DNA from: Kineosporiaceae bacterium
Lineage (GTDB): Bacteria; Actinomycetota; Actinomycetes; Actinomycetales; Kineosporiaceae
Direction: 5' to 3'
Assembly: GCA_016713225.1 (NCBI GenBank)
Contig: JADJPO010000003.1
Span: 930,001-994,000 of the forward strand
Length of the DNA: 64,000 nt
Below, piece by piece: positions 26,768 through 34,324 of the stretch. The notes under the pieces were generated by a model. It saw nothing but the letters and a program-made list of their open reading frames with translations. It did no database searches and had not been told where the DNA came from. Position numbers and translations under genes: made by a program. Numbering within the stretch: position 1 is the stretch's first letter; the number at the start of each line of letters is the position of its first letter.

Positions 26768-27973
26768 CTACTGGTTCCCAGTGACCGGCTGTTGTTGGGT
26801 AGCGCAGTGGATGCCGCCACCACCGGCAGCGATCGGGTCGATGTCGAGTTGCACGACCTCGCGCCCACGGAAGAGCCGTTCGAGCACGTCGCGGGCCCGT
26901 GCATCGGCTGCCCGGTCCCCGAACTGGGGGGCGATCACGGCGCCGTTGCACACGTAGTAGTTCATGTACGTGGCAAGGAAGTCCTCGTCGTGGCGGCGCC
27001 CGGCCGTCGGCGGTGTCATCTCCACCAAGGTGTAAGGCTGCCCGGCGCTCGTGCGGGCGCGTCCGACCTGCTCCCGGGTCCGCGCGGCGACCGCGGCCCA
27101 CGGGTCCCCCGGGTCGACGGCGGACGCCGGCGCATCGATCACAATGGTCGACTCCGCCGCGAACCGGGCGAGGGTGTCGATATGTCCATCGGTGATGTCC
27201 TGGCCCGCCAGACCCTCGACCCAGATCATCCGGTCCGCACCCAGCAGCGAGAGCAACGCTGCTTCGATGTCCTCCCGGCTGCGCCCGGGGTTTCGGTTGG
27301 GGTTGACCCACGAGGACTCCGCCGCCATCACCGTCCCATGCCCGTCGACCTCCAGACCTCCGCCTTCCCCGACGAGTCCCGATTCGATCAGCTCGACGCC
27401 CAGGTGGTCGGCAACGATGCCGGCGAGGGCAACATCACCGTTGTGAATCTGTTTCTTGCCCCATCCGTTGAACCTGACCCGACCGGCGCCCAGGCGCCAT
27501 GAACCGTCGGCGGACGTGCGGATCAAGAAGTTGGGCAGAGTGTCTCGCGCCCAGAGGTCGTCGACCGGCGCCGGCACGAGCGTGACGCCCTCGAGGAGAC
27601 CGCGCAGCCGGTCGGTCTCCTCGGGCCGGGCCAGCATCGTCACCGGCTCGAAGTCCCCGATGACCCGTGCGATCGAGACGATGGCGTCCTGCACGTCGAC
27701 CAGGTCTGGCCCCCAGATCCGGCGGTTGGACGGCCAGCACATCCACGTGCGTTCGTGTTCGGTCTCCTCAGCCGGCATCCACCACCCCCCTGTTGGCGAG
27801 CCATCCGTCGTCGGCTTGCGGCCAGAGGTTGCGGTCGGCCCCGGTGTCGCCTGCCCGGTGCCCTGCCCTTCTCTCTCCGGCGATGGGACGCAGGCCGACA
27901 CGCCCAATGCCGTGGCGGGAAGGCCGAGGAGCACACTCCGCCGCCCGATCCCTCGAGGTCCTCGGGCGGTCAG
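26768..27973 (-). CDS. Agmatine-deiminase-family protein with Tat lipoprotein signal, probable CTG start
   Basis: This belongs to the peptidyl-arginine/agmatine deiminase fold (PF04371), which releases ammonia from a guanidino group. The catalytic Cys is in GGGGIHCATQQQ near the C-terminus. VDDLWARD, GEGGGLEVDG and DGHIDTLARF supply the other active-site residues. A conventional GTG at 27934 would cut a perfect export signal in half. From CTG 27973, overlapping the tetR stop as CTGA, the protein reads TARGPRGIGRRSVLLG and then a hydrophobic stretch to the lipobox VSAC (Cys28). That is a twin-arginine lipoprotein signal. Catalysis would thus occur outside the membrane, unlike classic cytoplasmic agmatine deiminase. 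The gene is translationally coupled to tetR. The substrate is not certain. Confidence 0.85.
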   Translation of the reverse strand: MTARGPRGIGRRSVLLGLPATALGVSACVPSPEREGQGTGQATPGPTATSGRKPTTDGSPTGGWWMPAEETEHERTWMCWPSNRRIWGPDLVDVQDAIVSIARVIGDFEPVTMLARPEETDRLRGLLEGVTLVPAPVDDLWARDTLPNFLIRTSADGSWRLGAGRVRFNGWGKKQIHNGDVALAGIVADHLGVELIESGLVGEGGGLEVDGHGTVMAAESSWVNPNRNPGRSREDIEAALLSLLGADRMIWVEGLAGQDITDGHIDTLARFAAESTIVIDAPASAVDPGDPWAAVAARTREQVGRARTSAGQPYTLVEMTPPTAGRRHDEDFLATYMNYYVCNGAVIAPQFGDRAADARARDVLERLFRGREVVQLDIDPIAAGGGGIHCATQQQPVTGNQ

Positions 27974-28626
27974 GACCGATCACCGGCGTCAACGCTCGGC
28001 TGCAGATGGAGCCGAGCCGCGGCGCGGCAGGTCCGCAGCAGCTGGGTCCGGGTCAGGCTCGGCGATCCGAGGGTGAGCTGGATCGAGAGACCGTCGATGA
28101 CGGCCGACAGCGTGAGGGCGACGGCTTCGGGGTCATCGGCCTCGAAGGCCCCGCTGTCGCAGCCGTAGCGGATGACATCGGCCAGGATGGCGCGCCAGAC
28201 GGCGTCCAGTTCGTCGTGCACCCGGGCGATGTCGGGGTCATTGGCGGCGGTCAACCAGACCTGGAACCACAGGATCCAGCCGGGGTCCCTCGGGCCGTTG
28301 GCCGCCGACAGACTGATCAGTCGGTCGAGCCGCTTCCACGGGTCACGGATGGTGCCGATCTCCTGGATCACCTGCGCGGTCAGGCTCTCCTCGCTCAACC
28401 GGATGGCCCGCATCAACAGGTCGTTCTTGGACGGGAAGTAGTAGGTCACATGTCCGGGGGTCATCCCCGCCCGTGCGGCGACATCGGAGAGCCGCACCTT
28501 GCTCAGGCCGAGCTCGGCGATGGCCTGTGCCGCGGCCCCGACAACCAGGTCCTCACGGGACTGGCCCTTGGCGCGGCGCCTGGTCACTGCACCGACCCCT
28601 TTCACGATCACCGGTTCGCTCACCAT
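27970..28626 (-). CDS. TetR-family regulator, cotranscribed with the lipoprotein deiminase
   Basis: About 218 residues from ATG 28626; the frame allows a start at 28662. The HTH is at roughly residues 40-75 (VRLSDVAARAGMTPGHVTYYFPSKNDLLMRA). A helical ligand-binding domain follows, with a BetI/RutR-like C-terminal pattern (WLTAANDPDIARVHDELDAVWRAIL). Its stop overlaps the downstream CTG start. It follows the second agmatine-deiminase gene on the same strand, so it probably controls these genes. A perfect 7-bp palindrome at 29762-29782, upstream of that deiminase gene, is its most likely operator. Family is firm and the target is inferred. Confidence 0.88.
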   Translation of the reverse strand: MVSEPVIVKGVGAVTRRRAKGQSREDLVVGAAAQAIAELGLSKVRLSDVAARAGMTPGHVTYYFPSKNDLLMRAIRLSEESLTAQVIQEIGTIRDPWKRLDRLISLSAANGPRDPGWILWFQVWLTAANDPDIARVHDELDAVWRAILADVIRYGCDSGAFEADDPEAVALTLSAVIDGLSIQLTLGSPSLTRTQLLRTCRAAARLHLQPSVDAGDRS

Positions 28627-28690
28627 AGCCGGGGACGCCAGCCGTCTCGACGTCTGTGCCACCTCGACGTCGAGACGTCAGTGCCGTCCG

Positions 28691-29719
28691 TCAGGCGGGA
28701 ACGATCGCGCCCGCGGGGATCTGCTGGGTGACGCAATGCGGCCCTCCGCCTCCATAGGCCAACGTGTTCCCCGGCACCCCGACCACCTGCCGGCCAGGGT
28801 AGACGCCGCGCAGGAACTCCAGGACGGGCTCGTCGGTGGCCGCCCCACCGATGGGGACGACAACTGCACCGTTGGCCAGGTAGTGGTTGGCATAGGAGAC
28901 GGCCGCCTCGGGGCCTGGGTCGAGGTGGCGGACCGTGATGGCTCGCCCCTGAGCGTCGAGGGCCTTGCCCAGGACGGCGAGGTTGCGCTGCCCTCCGGCG
29001 TAGTCCGGCGACGCTGGGTCGGTCGGCGCTTCGAGCAAGAGCTGCCCCGGGGCAACGTACTGGGCCACTCCGTCGATGTGCCCGTCGGTGCCCGCCGGGC
29101 CCACGTCGAGGCTGTGCCCGACCGGGAGCCACACGATGGTCGTGACCCCCAGATAGTCACGAAGCCCCTGCTCGACCTGCTCGCGAGTCAGGCCCGGGTT
29201 CCGGTTCGGGTTGAGCAGGCACTGTTCGGTCGTGGCCAGCGTCCCCTCGCCGTCGACGAGGAACGCGCCGCCCTCCAGGACGAACGGTGCGGAGAACAGC
29301 CGCATCCCGAGATGGGCGGCGATCCGCACCGGCAGCAGCGCGTCGTCCCCGTGTGGGTGCCACCGACCGCCCCAGGCGTTGAACCCGAACCGTACGGCAG
29401 CGACCTGACCCGCGGCGTCCGTGACGAAGACCGGGCCACTGTCTCGCGCCCAGGAATCGTCGATCGGCAGCTCGATCGCCTCGACCGCGGCGCCACATAC
29501 GTCTTTGACCTCGGCCGCCGAGCCCGGCGTGCAGACCATCAGCACCGGCTCGAAGTCCCCGATCGCTCGTGCGACGGCCGCGTAATCGCGTTTGGCCGCA
29601 TCGAACCTGTCCCGCCACAACTCGCGTCGGGTCGGCCAGGCCATCAGGCACCCGGCGTGCTCGGACCACTCGGCCGGCATCGAGAACCCTGCCGCGGTAG
29701 GCGTGATCTCGTCGTCCAT
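28691..29719 (-). CDS. Agmatine deiminase family protein (cytoplasmic paralogue)
   Basis: The 342-residue protein starts at ATG 29719 behind a strong AGGAGG. Motifs: PAEWSEHAGCLMAWP at the N-terminus, IDDSWARDSGPVF, LEGGAFLVDGEG, NPNRNPG, GTDGHIDGVAQ, and the nucleophile Cys329 in GGGGPHCVTQQ. These are the complete active site of the guanidine-modifying PF04371 family. The canonical reaction converts agmatine to N-carbamoylputrescine and ammonia. Unlike its paralogue at 26768, it has no export signal. Having an exported and a cytoplasmic version side by side is unusual. It is divergent from a metallo-beta-lactamase-fold gene with a palindrome between them. Confidence 0.93.
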   Translation of the reverse strand: MDDEITPTAAGFSMPAEWSEHAGCLMAWPTRRELWRDRFDAAKRDYAAVARAIGDFEPVLMVCTPGSAAEVKDVCGAAVEAIELPIDDSWARDSGPVFVTDAAGQVAAVRFGFNAWGGRWHPHGDDALLPVRIAAHLGMRLFSAPFVLEGGAFLVDGEGTLATTEQCLLNPNRNPGLTREQVEQGLRDYLGVTTIVWLPVGHSLDVGPAGTDGHIDGVAQYVAPGQLLLEAPTDPASPDYAGGQRNLAVLGKALDAQGRAITVRHLDPGPEAAVSYANHYLANGAVVVPIGGAATDEPVLEFLRGVYPGRQVVGVPGNTLAYGGGGPHCVTQQIPAGAIVPA

Positions 29720-29761
29720 CACGACCTTGCCTCCTCTTGCACTCGTTGTCCACGCGCACGT

Positions 29762-29782
29762 ATCTTGGCTGGCAACCAAGAT
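29762..29782. promoter_or_regulatory. Palindromic candidate operator between deiminase and MBL-fold genes
   Basis: ATCTTGG-CTGGCAA-CCAAGAT is a perfect 7-bp inverted repeat with a 7-bp spacer. It is centred in the 87-bp divergent intergenic region. It differs from the ACTAACG-type operator of the other TetR, so it may belong to the regulator at 27970. Confidence 0.55.
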
Positions 29783-29806
29783 TTGCGCAACAGGGAGGAA
29801 GCGCCC

Positions 29807-30367
29807 GTGGCAACCGTGAACGTCCTGTTCGTCGGCTACGCCTCAGACCGAGTGGCCGGCACCGTCAGCTGCGTCCGTGACGGGGACATGGTTGCGATCG
29901 TGGACCCGGGGATGGTTCCGCATCGGTCGGCGATCCTGGATCCCCTTCAGGCGCTGGGTCTGGAGCCCGAACAGGTCACCGACGTCATCCTCAGCCACCA
30001 CCACCCCGACCACACCATGAACGTCGCGCTGTTCGAGAACGCTCGTGTCCACGACATCTGGGCGATCTACCAGCGCGACACCTGGATCGAGCGACCGGCG
30101 GACGGCGCTCACCTCTCACCCGCCGTCCGGCTGCTCGCCACCCCAGGGCACACCGCCCAGGACCTCACCACACTGGTCGACACGGACCTCGGCACGGTGG
30201 CCCTGACCCACCTGTGGTGGGATGCGACCTCGCTGTCCGATCCCCTCGCCGAGGACCTCGACGCCCTTCACGCCGGCCGTGAGCGCGTGCTCGAGATTGC
30301 CTCACTGGTCGTGCCCGGGCACGGAGCACCATTCACGCCGGCAGACCTGACCGGTCCCGGCCGGTGA
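29807..30367 (+). CDS. Metallo-beta-lactamase-fold hydrolase (MBLAC1-like)
   Basis: The 186-residue protein starts at GTG 29807 with AGGGAGG upstream. The zinc-binding motif is H64-x-H66-x-D68-H69 in SHHHPDH. TPGHTAQDL and VVPGHGAPF supply further ligands. The short single-domain form resembles MBLAC1-type or glyoxalase-II-like hydrolases. The substrate is unknown: a thioester, lactam or phosphodiester all fit. It is divergent from the deiminase gene and convergent with the urease-like operon (25-bp gap). Its location suggests a step in the same nitrogen-compound pathway, perhaps opening a cyclic or amide intermediate; this is inference. Confidence 0.85.
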   Translation: MATVNVLFVGYASDRVAGTVSCVRDGDMVAIVDPGMVPHRSAILDPLQALGLEPEQVTDVILSHHHPDHTMNVALFENARVHDIWAIYQRDTWIERPADGAHLSPAVRLLATPGHTAQDLTTLVDTDLGTVALTHLWWDATSLSDPLAEDLDALHAGRERVLEIASLVVPGHGAPFTPADLTGPGR

Positions 30368-30391
30368 AGCCGCACGCGCGCCGATCCCCCA

Positions 30392-32089
30392 TCACAGCAG
30401 GTAGAGCCGGGTCAGCGGTGACCTCGCGGCGGCCTCCACGTCGAGGAGTCGCCCGTCCAGGGTGACTGCGGCGGTTCGGTGGTCGACCGCGACGCTGCCG
30501 GTCCGGTTGTTGTGGACCATGTCGGCCAGGCCGATCCCGCGGCAGCCGCGGACCGGGACACGACGACGCCGGGTCGGCAGCCGGTCCTCCCCCGCATCCA
30601 CACATGTGCCGCTGACGAACGCGACGCTGAGGTCGGCGGGCGCCGCGCCATGTCCGCCGAACTGTGGGCCGTAGACCATCGGCTCGGCGGAGTCGATGCT
30701 GGCGTTGGGGTCACCCGTCAGACCCCAGGCGGGGAAGCCGGCCTTGAGCACCAGCACCGGCTTGACCCCGAACTGCGCCGGGTCCCACAGCACGATGTCC
30801 GCCAGCAGGCCGGGGGCGATGCTGCCGACCTCGTGCGACAGACCGTGGGCGATCGCCGGGTTCACCGTCAGCTTGGCGAGGTAGCGCAGCACCCGGGCGT
30901 TGTCGTCGCCGACCGGCGAGACCAGCTCGTCGGCCTCATCATCGCCTCGCCGGCGCTGCTTCATCAGGCCGGCGGTGGCGAACGTGCGGGCGACCGTCTC
31001 CCCGGCGCGGCCCATCCCCTGCGCATCCGAGGACATGATCGGGATGACGCCCAGGTCGTGAAGAACATCCTCGGCCGCCATCGTCGAGGACCGGATCCGC
31101 TCGTGCGCCATCGCCAGGTCGCTGGGCAGGTCGGTCTTCAACGCGTGCACCGACACGATCATCGCGAGGTGCTCGTCGACGGCGTCCCGCCCGTACGGCA
31201 TGGTCGGATTGGTCGAGGACCCGATCACATTCGGCACCCCGGCCAGGGTGAGCACGTCCGGCGAGTGACCGCCGCCGCACCCCTCGACGTGAAAGGCGTG
31301 GATGGTCCGACCGTCGAGCACCGCCAGGGTGTCCCGGGCGAACATGGACTCGTTCAGCCCGTCGGTGTGCACGGCGACCTGCACGTCGTGCTCCTCGGCG
31401 ACCCGCAGCGCGGTGTCCAGGGCCCGCGGATGGGCACCGATGTCCTCGTGCACCTTGAAGCCGCAGACCCCGCCGTGCCGGAGTGCTTCGATCATCGGTT
31501 CCGGCCGCGAGGACGAGCCGCGGCCCAGGAACCCGATATTGACCGGCCACGCGTCGAAGGCGGCCCAGCCGCGGTGTAACCCGTACCGGTCGTTCACCCC
31601 GACCCCCCACACGGAGGCATACTCCTGCCCGAGGATCGTCGTCACCCCCGACGACAGCGCCGCCTCCATGATCCGAGGCGACATCAGATGCACATGGGTG
31701 TCGATCGCCCCTGCGGTTGCGATCAGGCCCTCACCGCTGACCACGGCCGTCCCGGTCCCGACCACCACCTCGACCCCGTCCAGGGTGTCCGGGTTGCCGG
31801 CGCGGCCGATCGCGACGATCCGTCCTTCCCGGATGCCGATCGAGGCCTTCCGAACGCCCAGCAGGGGGTCGAGGATGACCACGTTCGAGACCACCAGGTC
31901 GCACGTCTCCCGCAGGCTGAGCGCCGCCAGATGCATCCCGTCACGGGCCGACTTGCCGAACCCGAGCAGGAACTCCTCCCCGCGCAATTGGGAGTCAGCC
32001 TCCACCCGGACCACGAGCCCGGTGTCGCCCAGCGCGACCCGGTCGCCCACCGTCGGCCCGTGCACTGCCGCGTACTCGTCCTCGTTCAC
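30392..32089 (-). CDS. ureC-like: Urease alpha-subunit-like nickel amidohydrolase
   Basis: The 565-residue protein starts at GTG 32089, overlapping the gamma-beta stop as GTGA. The metal ligands match urease with a shift of two to five residues: His132 and His134, carbamylated-Lys equivalent Lys212 (GFKVHED), His214, His241, His267 and Asp355 (SSDAQGMG). The catalytic flap is altered. The usual Cys-His-His is Val314-His315-Ala316, so the flap Cys319 and the following His are missing while the proton-donor His320 equivalent stays. The C-terminus ends normally (TRLYLL). No ureD, E, F or G genes are in the window, though normal ureases need them for nickel loading. It may be an accessory-independent urease-like enzyme or act on another urea- or guanidine-type substrate. 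Confidence 0.9.
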   Translation of the reverse strand: MNEDEYAAVHGPTVGDRVALGDTGLVVRVEADSQLRGEEFLLGFGKSARDGMHLAALSLRETCDLVVSNVVILDPLLGVRKASIGIREGRIVAIGRAGNPDTLDGVEVVVGTGTAVVSGEGLIATAGAIDTHVHLMSPRIMEAALSSGVTTILGQEYASVWGVGVNDRYGLHRGWAAFDAWPVNIGFLGRGSSSRPEPMIEALRHGGVCGFKVHEDIGAHPRALDTALRVAEEHDVQVAVHTDGLNESMFARDTLAVLDGRTIHAFHVEGCGGGHSPDVLTLAGVPNVIGSSTNPTMPYGRDAVDEHLAMIVSVHALKTDLPSDLAMAHERIRSSTMAAEDVLHDLGVIPIMSSDAQGMGRAGETVARTFATAGLMKQRRRGDDEADELVSPVGDDNARVLRYLAKLTVNPAIAHGLSHEVGSIAPGLLADIVLWDPAQFGVKPVLVLKAGFPAWGLTGDPNASIDSAEPMVYGPQFGGHGAAPADLSVAFVSGTCVDAGEDRLPTRRRRVPVRGCRGIGLADMVHNNRTGSVAVDHRTAAVTLDGRLLDVEAAARSPLTRLYLL

Positions 32090-32778
32090 GACGCCACCTC
32101 AGAACCCAGGTAACCCATCGACCGGGCGCGATCCAGCGCCCGATCCAGGCCCCCCGGAGCGTCCAGCGGACCGTCCACGAGCCCGGCGAACCCGACGGCG
32201 ACGCGCCTGCCGCCGATCGGGACCAGACCCACCTCGACGTCGACGCCCGGGTCGAAGCGCACCGACGACCCAGCCGGCACATGCAGGTGCCGGCCGTAGG
32301 CCGCCGCCCGGTCGAACCGCAGCCGCGGGTTCGACTCGAAGAAATGCCAGTGCGACGTGATACTCACTGCGACGTCCGCAGTGTTGTGCACGACCACCGT
32401 CACGAGATCTGCGGGCAGCTGCTCCACCACCGAAGCGGTGACCACCGCACCCGGCGCCGACGCGCCCAACGAGCCACCCCCGACCGGATCTGGCACCACC
32501 GCCAACCGCGTCCCGTCATCGAAGACCGCCTCCACCCGCACCTCCCTGACAATGTCAGCCACCCCGGGCAACACGTCGTCCGGGCCAAGGACAGCGCGTC
32601 CGGCCTCCACCGCAGCGGCAAGCCTGGCGCCGTCGCGCGCCGCCTCGAGCACGGCGTCGCAGACCAGAGCGATCGTCTCCGGAACGTTCAGCTGAAGCCC
32701 TCGGGCAAAGCGCGTCCGGGCCAGCTGCGCCGCGGTGAAGATCAGCAGGCGGTCCCGTTCCTGCGGTGTCAGCCGCAT
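32086..32778 (-). CDS. ureAB-like: Fused urease gamma-beta subunit
   Basis: The 230-residue protein starts at ATG 32778 (TTGGAGG upstream). This begins MRLTPQERDRLLIFTAAQLA, the classical start of UreA; a longer frame to 32808 is less likely. Residues 1-~100 are gamma subunit, ending near VLPGVADIVREVRVEAVFDDGT. The rest is beta subunit with ITSHWHFFESNPRLRFDR and the PAGSSVRFDPG strand. Gamma-beta fusions are known from Helicobacter and some actinobacteria. The gene is divergent from a tetR whose palindromic operators lie between them. It is translationally coupled to the alpha-like subunit. Confidence 0.93.
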   Translation of the reverse strand: MRLTPQERDRLLIFTAAQLARTRFARGLQLNVPETIALVCDAVLEAARDGARLAAAVEAGRAVLGPDDVLPGVADIVREVRVEAVFDDGTRLAVVPDPVGGGSLGASAPGAVVTASVVEQLPADLVTVVVHNTADVAVSITSHWHFFESNPRLRFDRAAAYGRHLHVPAGSSVRFDPGVDVEVGLVPIGGRRVAVGFAGLVDGPLDAPGGLDRALDRARSMGYLGSEVAS

Positions 32779-32881
32779 CACAACCTCCAAGATCGACCAA
32801 TAGGGCAACTCGAAGCCACGACCGCACTCCCTCCGACACGTGCCTTGCGGGTGCCCTCAGCGACGCAGCACCTCTCCTCAA

Positions 32882-32919
32882 ACTAACGGCGTTAGTGCGC
32901 TAAACTAACGCAGGTAGTT
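32882..32919. promoter_or_regulatory. Tandem palindromic operators between urease-like genes and tetR
   Basis: ACTAACG-G-CGTTAGT (32882-32896) is a perfect 15-bp palindrome. A second imperfect site of the TAAC-N7-GTTA type follows at about 32902-32919. They lie between the urease-like start (32778) and the tetR TTG (32961), a typical place for autorepression and control of both directions. A close match stands before the NCS1 permease. Confidence 0.65.
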
Positions 32920-32960
32920 ACCGTGGACAAGCCCTACGTGGGTACTGCTGGAGGTCAAGA

Positions 32961-33704
32961 TTGGGACGGCCACCGCAGCCGCTGCTTTCCCGGGAGGCCA
33001 TCGCCCGGGCCGCCCTAGAGCTGCTCGACGCCGAGGGTCCCGACGGCCTCGGCATGCGCCGAATCGCTGAACAGCTAGGGGTGCGCGCGCCCTCGCTGTA
33101 CAACCACGTTTCCGGCCAGGACGAGATCATCGACCTGGTCCACGACCTCATCGACCGCGAGATCGACACCGCGACCCTGGCCAACCCTGATTGGAGACAG
33201 GGACTCGACGCCTTCGCGCGCTCATACCGACAAGCTTTCCTACGCCATCCCCACGCCATCGCCCTTGTCGCCCGCAGGCCGATCCTCAACCACGCCACCT
33301 TGAACCTCTACGACTCAGCGGCCGCAGCACTCGGTCGAGCGGGACTCCCACCCGCCGACGTCATGCCAGTGATCGCGATCCTGGACTATCTCGTGCTCGG
33401 CTCAACCGTCGAGACCTTCATCGGCGGTTTCGCAGCGGCTCCCGAGGAGTACCGGACCCGATACCCCGACCTCGCGTCGGCCCTCGCCGCAACCGACCGG
33501 GCCACCGTCGACGATGACGCCTTCGAGCTGGCCCTCGACCTCATGCTCAACGACCTGGAAGGACGCGTCTCCCGGTCGGCCACCGGCCGGAGCCGGAAGC
33601 GGCGCGCGGCCTCGAGGATGGCCCCGGCGCGCGGGGACAAGCGGCCAGAGAAACCGGGTTCCGCGGACGACGGATCGCCTCGAGCTGTTTCTGGGTCGAC
33701 GTGA
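32961..33704 (+). CDS. TetR-family regulator divergent from the urease-like genes
   Basis: The 247-residue protein starts at TTG 32961 with GGAGG 7 bp upstream. The HTH is at ~25-60 (LGMRRIAEQLGVRAPSLYNHVSGQDEIIDL), typical of the TetR_C_1 tetracycline-repressor-like group. A helical ligand-binding domain extends to about residue 200 (HPHAIALVARRP, LDYLVLGSTVETFIGGF). The last ~40 residues are basic and low in complexity (GRSRKRRAASRMAPARGDKR) and may be an unstructured tail or read-through into rearranged DNA, since a decayed toxin-antitoxin region begins just after. It probably represses itself, the urease-like operon and the NCS1 permease through ACTAACG-type sites. Confidence 0.88.
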   Translation: MGRPPQPLLSREAIARAALELLDAEGPDGLGMRRIAEQLGVRAPSLYNHVSGQDEIIDLVHDLIDREIDTATLANPDWRQGLDAFARSYRQAFLRHPHAIALVARRPILNHATLNLYDSAAAALGRAGLPPADVMPVIAILDYLVLGSTVETFIGGFAAAPEEYRTRYPDLASALAATDRATVDDDAFELALDLMLNDLEGRVSRSATGRSRKRRAASRMAPARGDKRPEKPGSADDGSPRAVSGST

Positions 33705-33821
33705 GCGCCCTGGTCGCCGACCCGTCATTCTGCTCGCCCAGGACTTCCACGTCCGCGTGACCCACACCGCACCGGCGAACCCCTACGCGACTCATCCCCG
33801 GCGCCGTCACCCTCTTATGCG

Positions 33822-34049
33822 AAGCCCATCCGCGAACGCGCCCAGCGACACGCCGCCACCTGCACGCATCTGGAGGAGATCCTCCACGCCTACCGCAACC
33901 CGCTGCGCATGTGGGACCTCCGGGACGGCTTCACCATGATGATCGGCCCCAACGCCGCCGCCATCATCCTCGAGGTCGGCTCCATCGACGGCGACACCGC
34001 CGTCGTCATCGTCCACGCCATGCGCGCCCGAGAGAAGTACCTCAGGTGA
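33822..34049 (+). pseudogene. Toxin-like gene with damaged 5' end, upstream of antitoxin copy 2
   Basis: The frame encodes KPIRERAQRHAATCTHLEEI and continues through YRNPLRMWDLRDGFTMMIGP to VVIVHAMRAREKYLR, stopping at 34047-34049. The WDLRDGFTMMIGPNAA...VHAMRAREKYL pattern is one I associate with small toxin-like proteins encoded before HTH antitoxins in actinomycetes. The stop overlaps the antitoxin ATG by one base (TGATG), a classic toxin-antitoxin arrangement. No ATG, GTG or TTG exists at the expected N-terminus; the first in-frame ATG (33909) would remove a third of the protein. Upstream bases 33800-33840 resemble the middle of the antitoxin gene, so a rearrangement seems to have removed the start. 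Confidence 0.55.
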
Positions 34050-34324
34050 TGACCATGCCCCGATCTGTCGAAGAGATCCTGCAGCACGCCGACGACCTCG
34101 CCACCCGCTTCGAGAACTACGAACCCGACCCCGCCGACGAACACGACCGTGGCGCCGTCACCCTGCTCCGCGAAGCCGTCCGCGAACGCTACGAAGCCGA
34201 ACGACACCTCTTGGACGCCGTCCGCGCCGCCCGCGAAGCCGGCATGACCTGGACCGCCATCGGCACCCTGGTCGGCACCACCGGCGAAGCCGCCCGCCAG
34301 AAATACACCGACCGCGTCGCCTGA
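34049..34324 (+). CDS. Small HTH antitoxin-like protein, copy 2
   Basis: The 91-residue protein (ATG 34049, or 34055) begins MTMPRSVEEILQHADDLATR. It has an acidic middle (ENYEPDPADEHDR), a helical stretch (LLREAVRERYEAERHLLDAV) and a C-terminal HTH-like end, AGMTWTAIGTLVGTTGEAAR. The W-x-x-IG-x-x-(L/V)G-x-(T/S)-x-x-A pattern is common in small actinomycete DNA-binding antitoxins. It follows a toxin-like gene with a 1-base overlap. The same gene is repeated at 44133 (intact) and 2306 (truncated). With the toxin damaged, it may persist as an orphan regulator. Confidence 0.75.
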   Translation: MTMPRSVEEILQHADDLATRFENYEPDPADEHDRGAVTLLREAVRERYEAERHLLDAVRAAREAGMTWTAIGTLVGTTGEAARQKYTDRVA

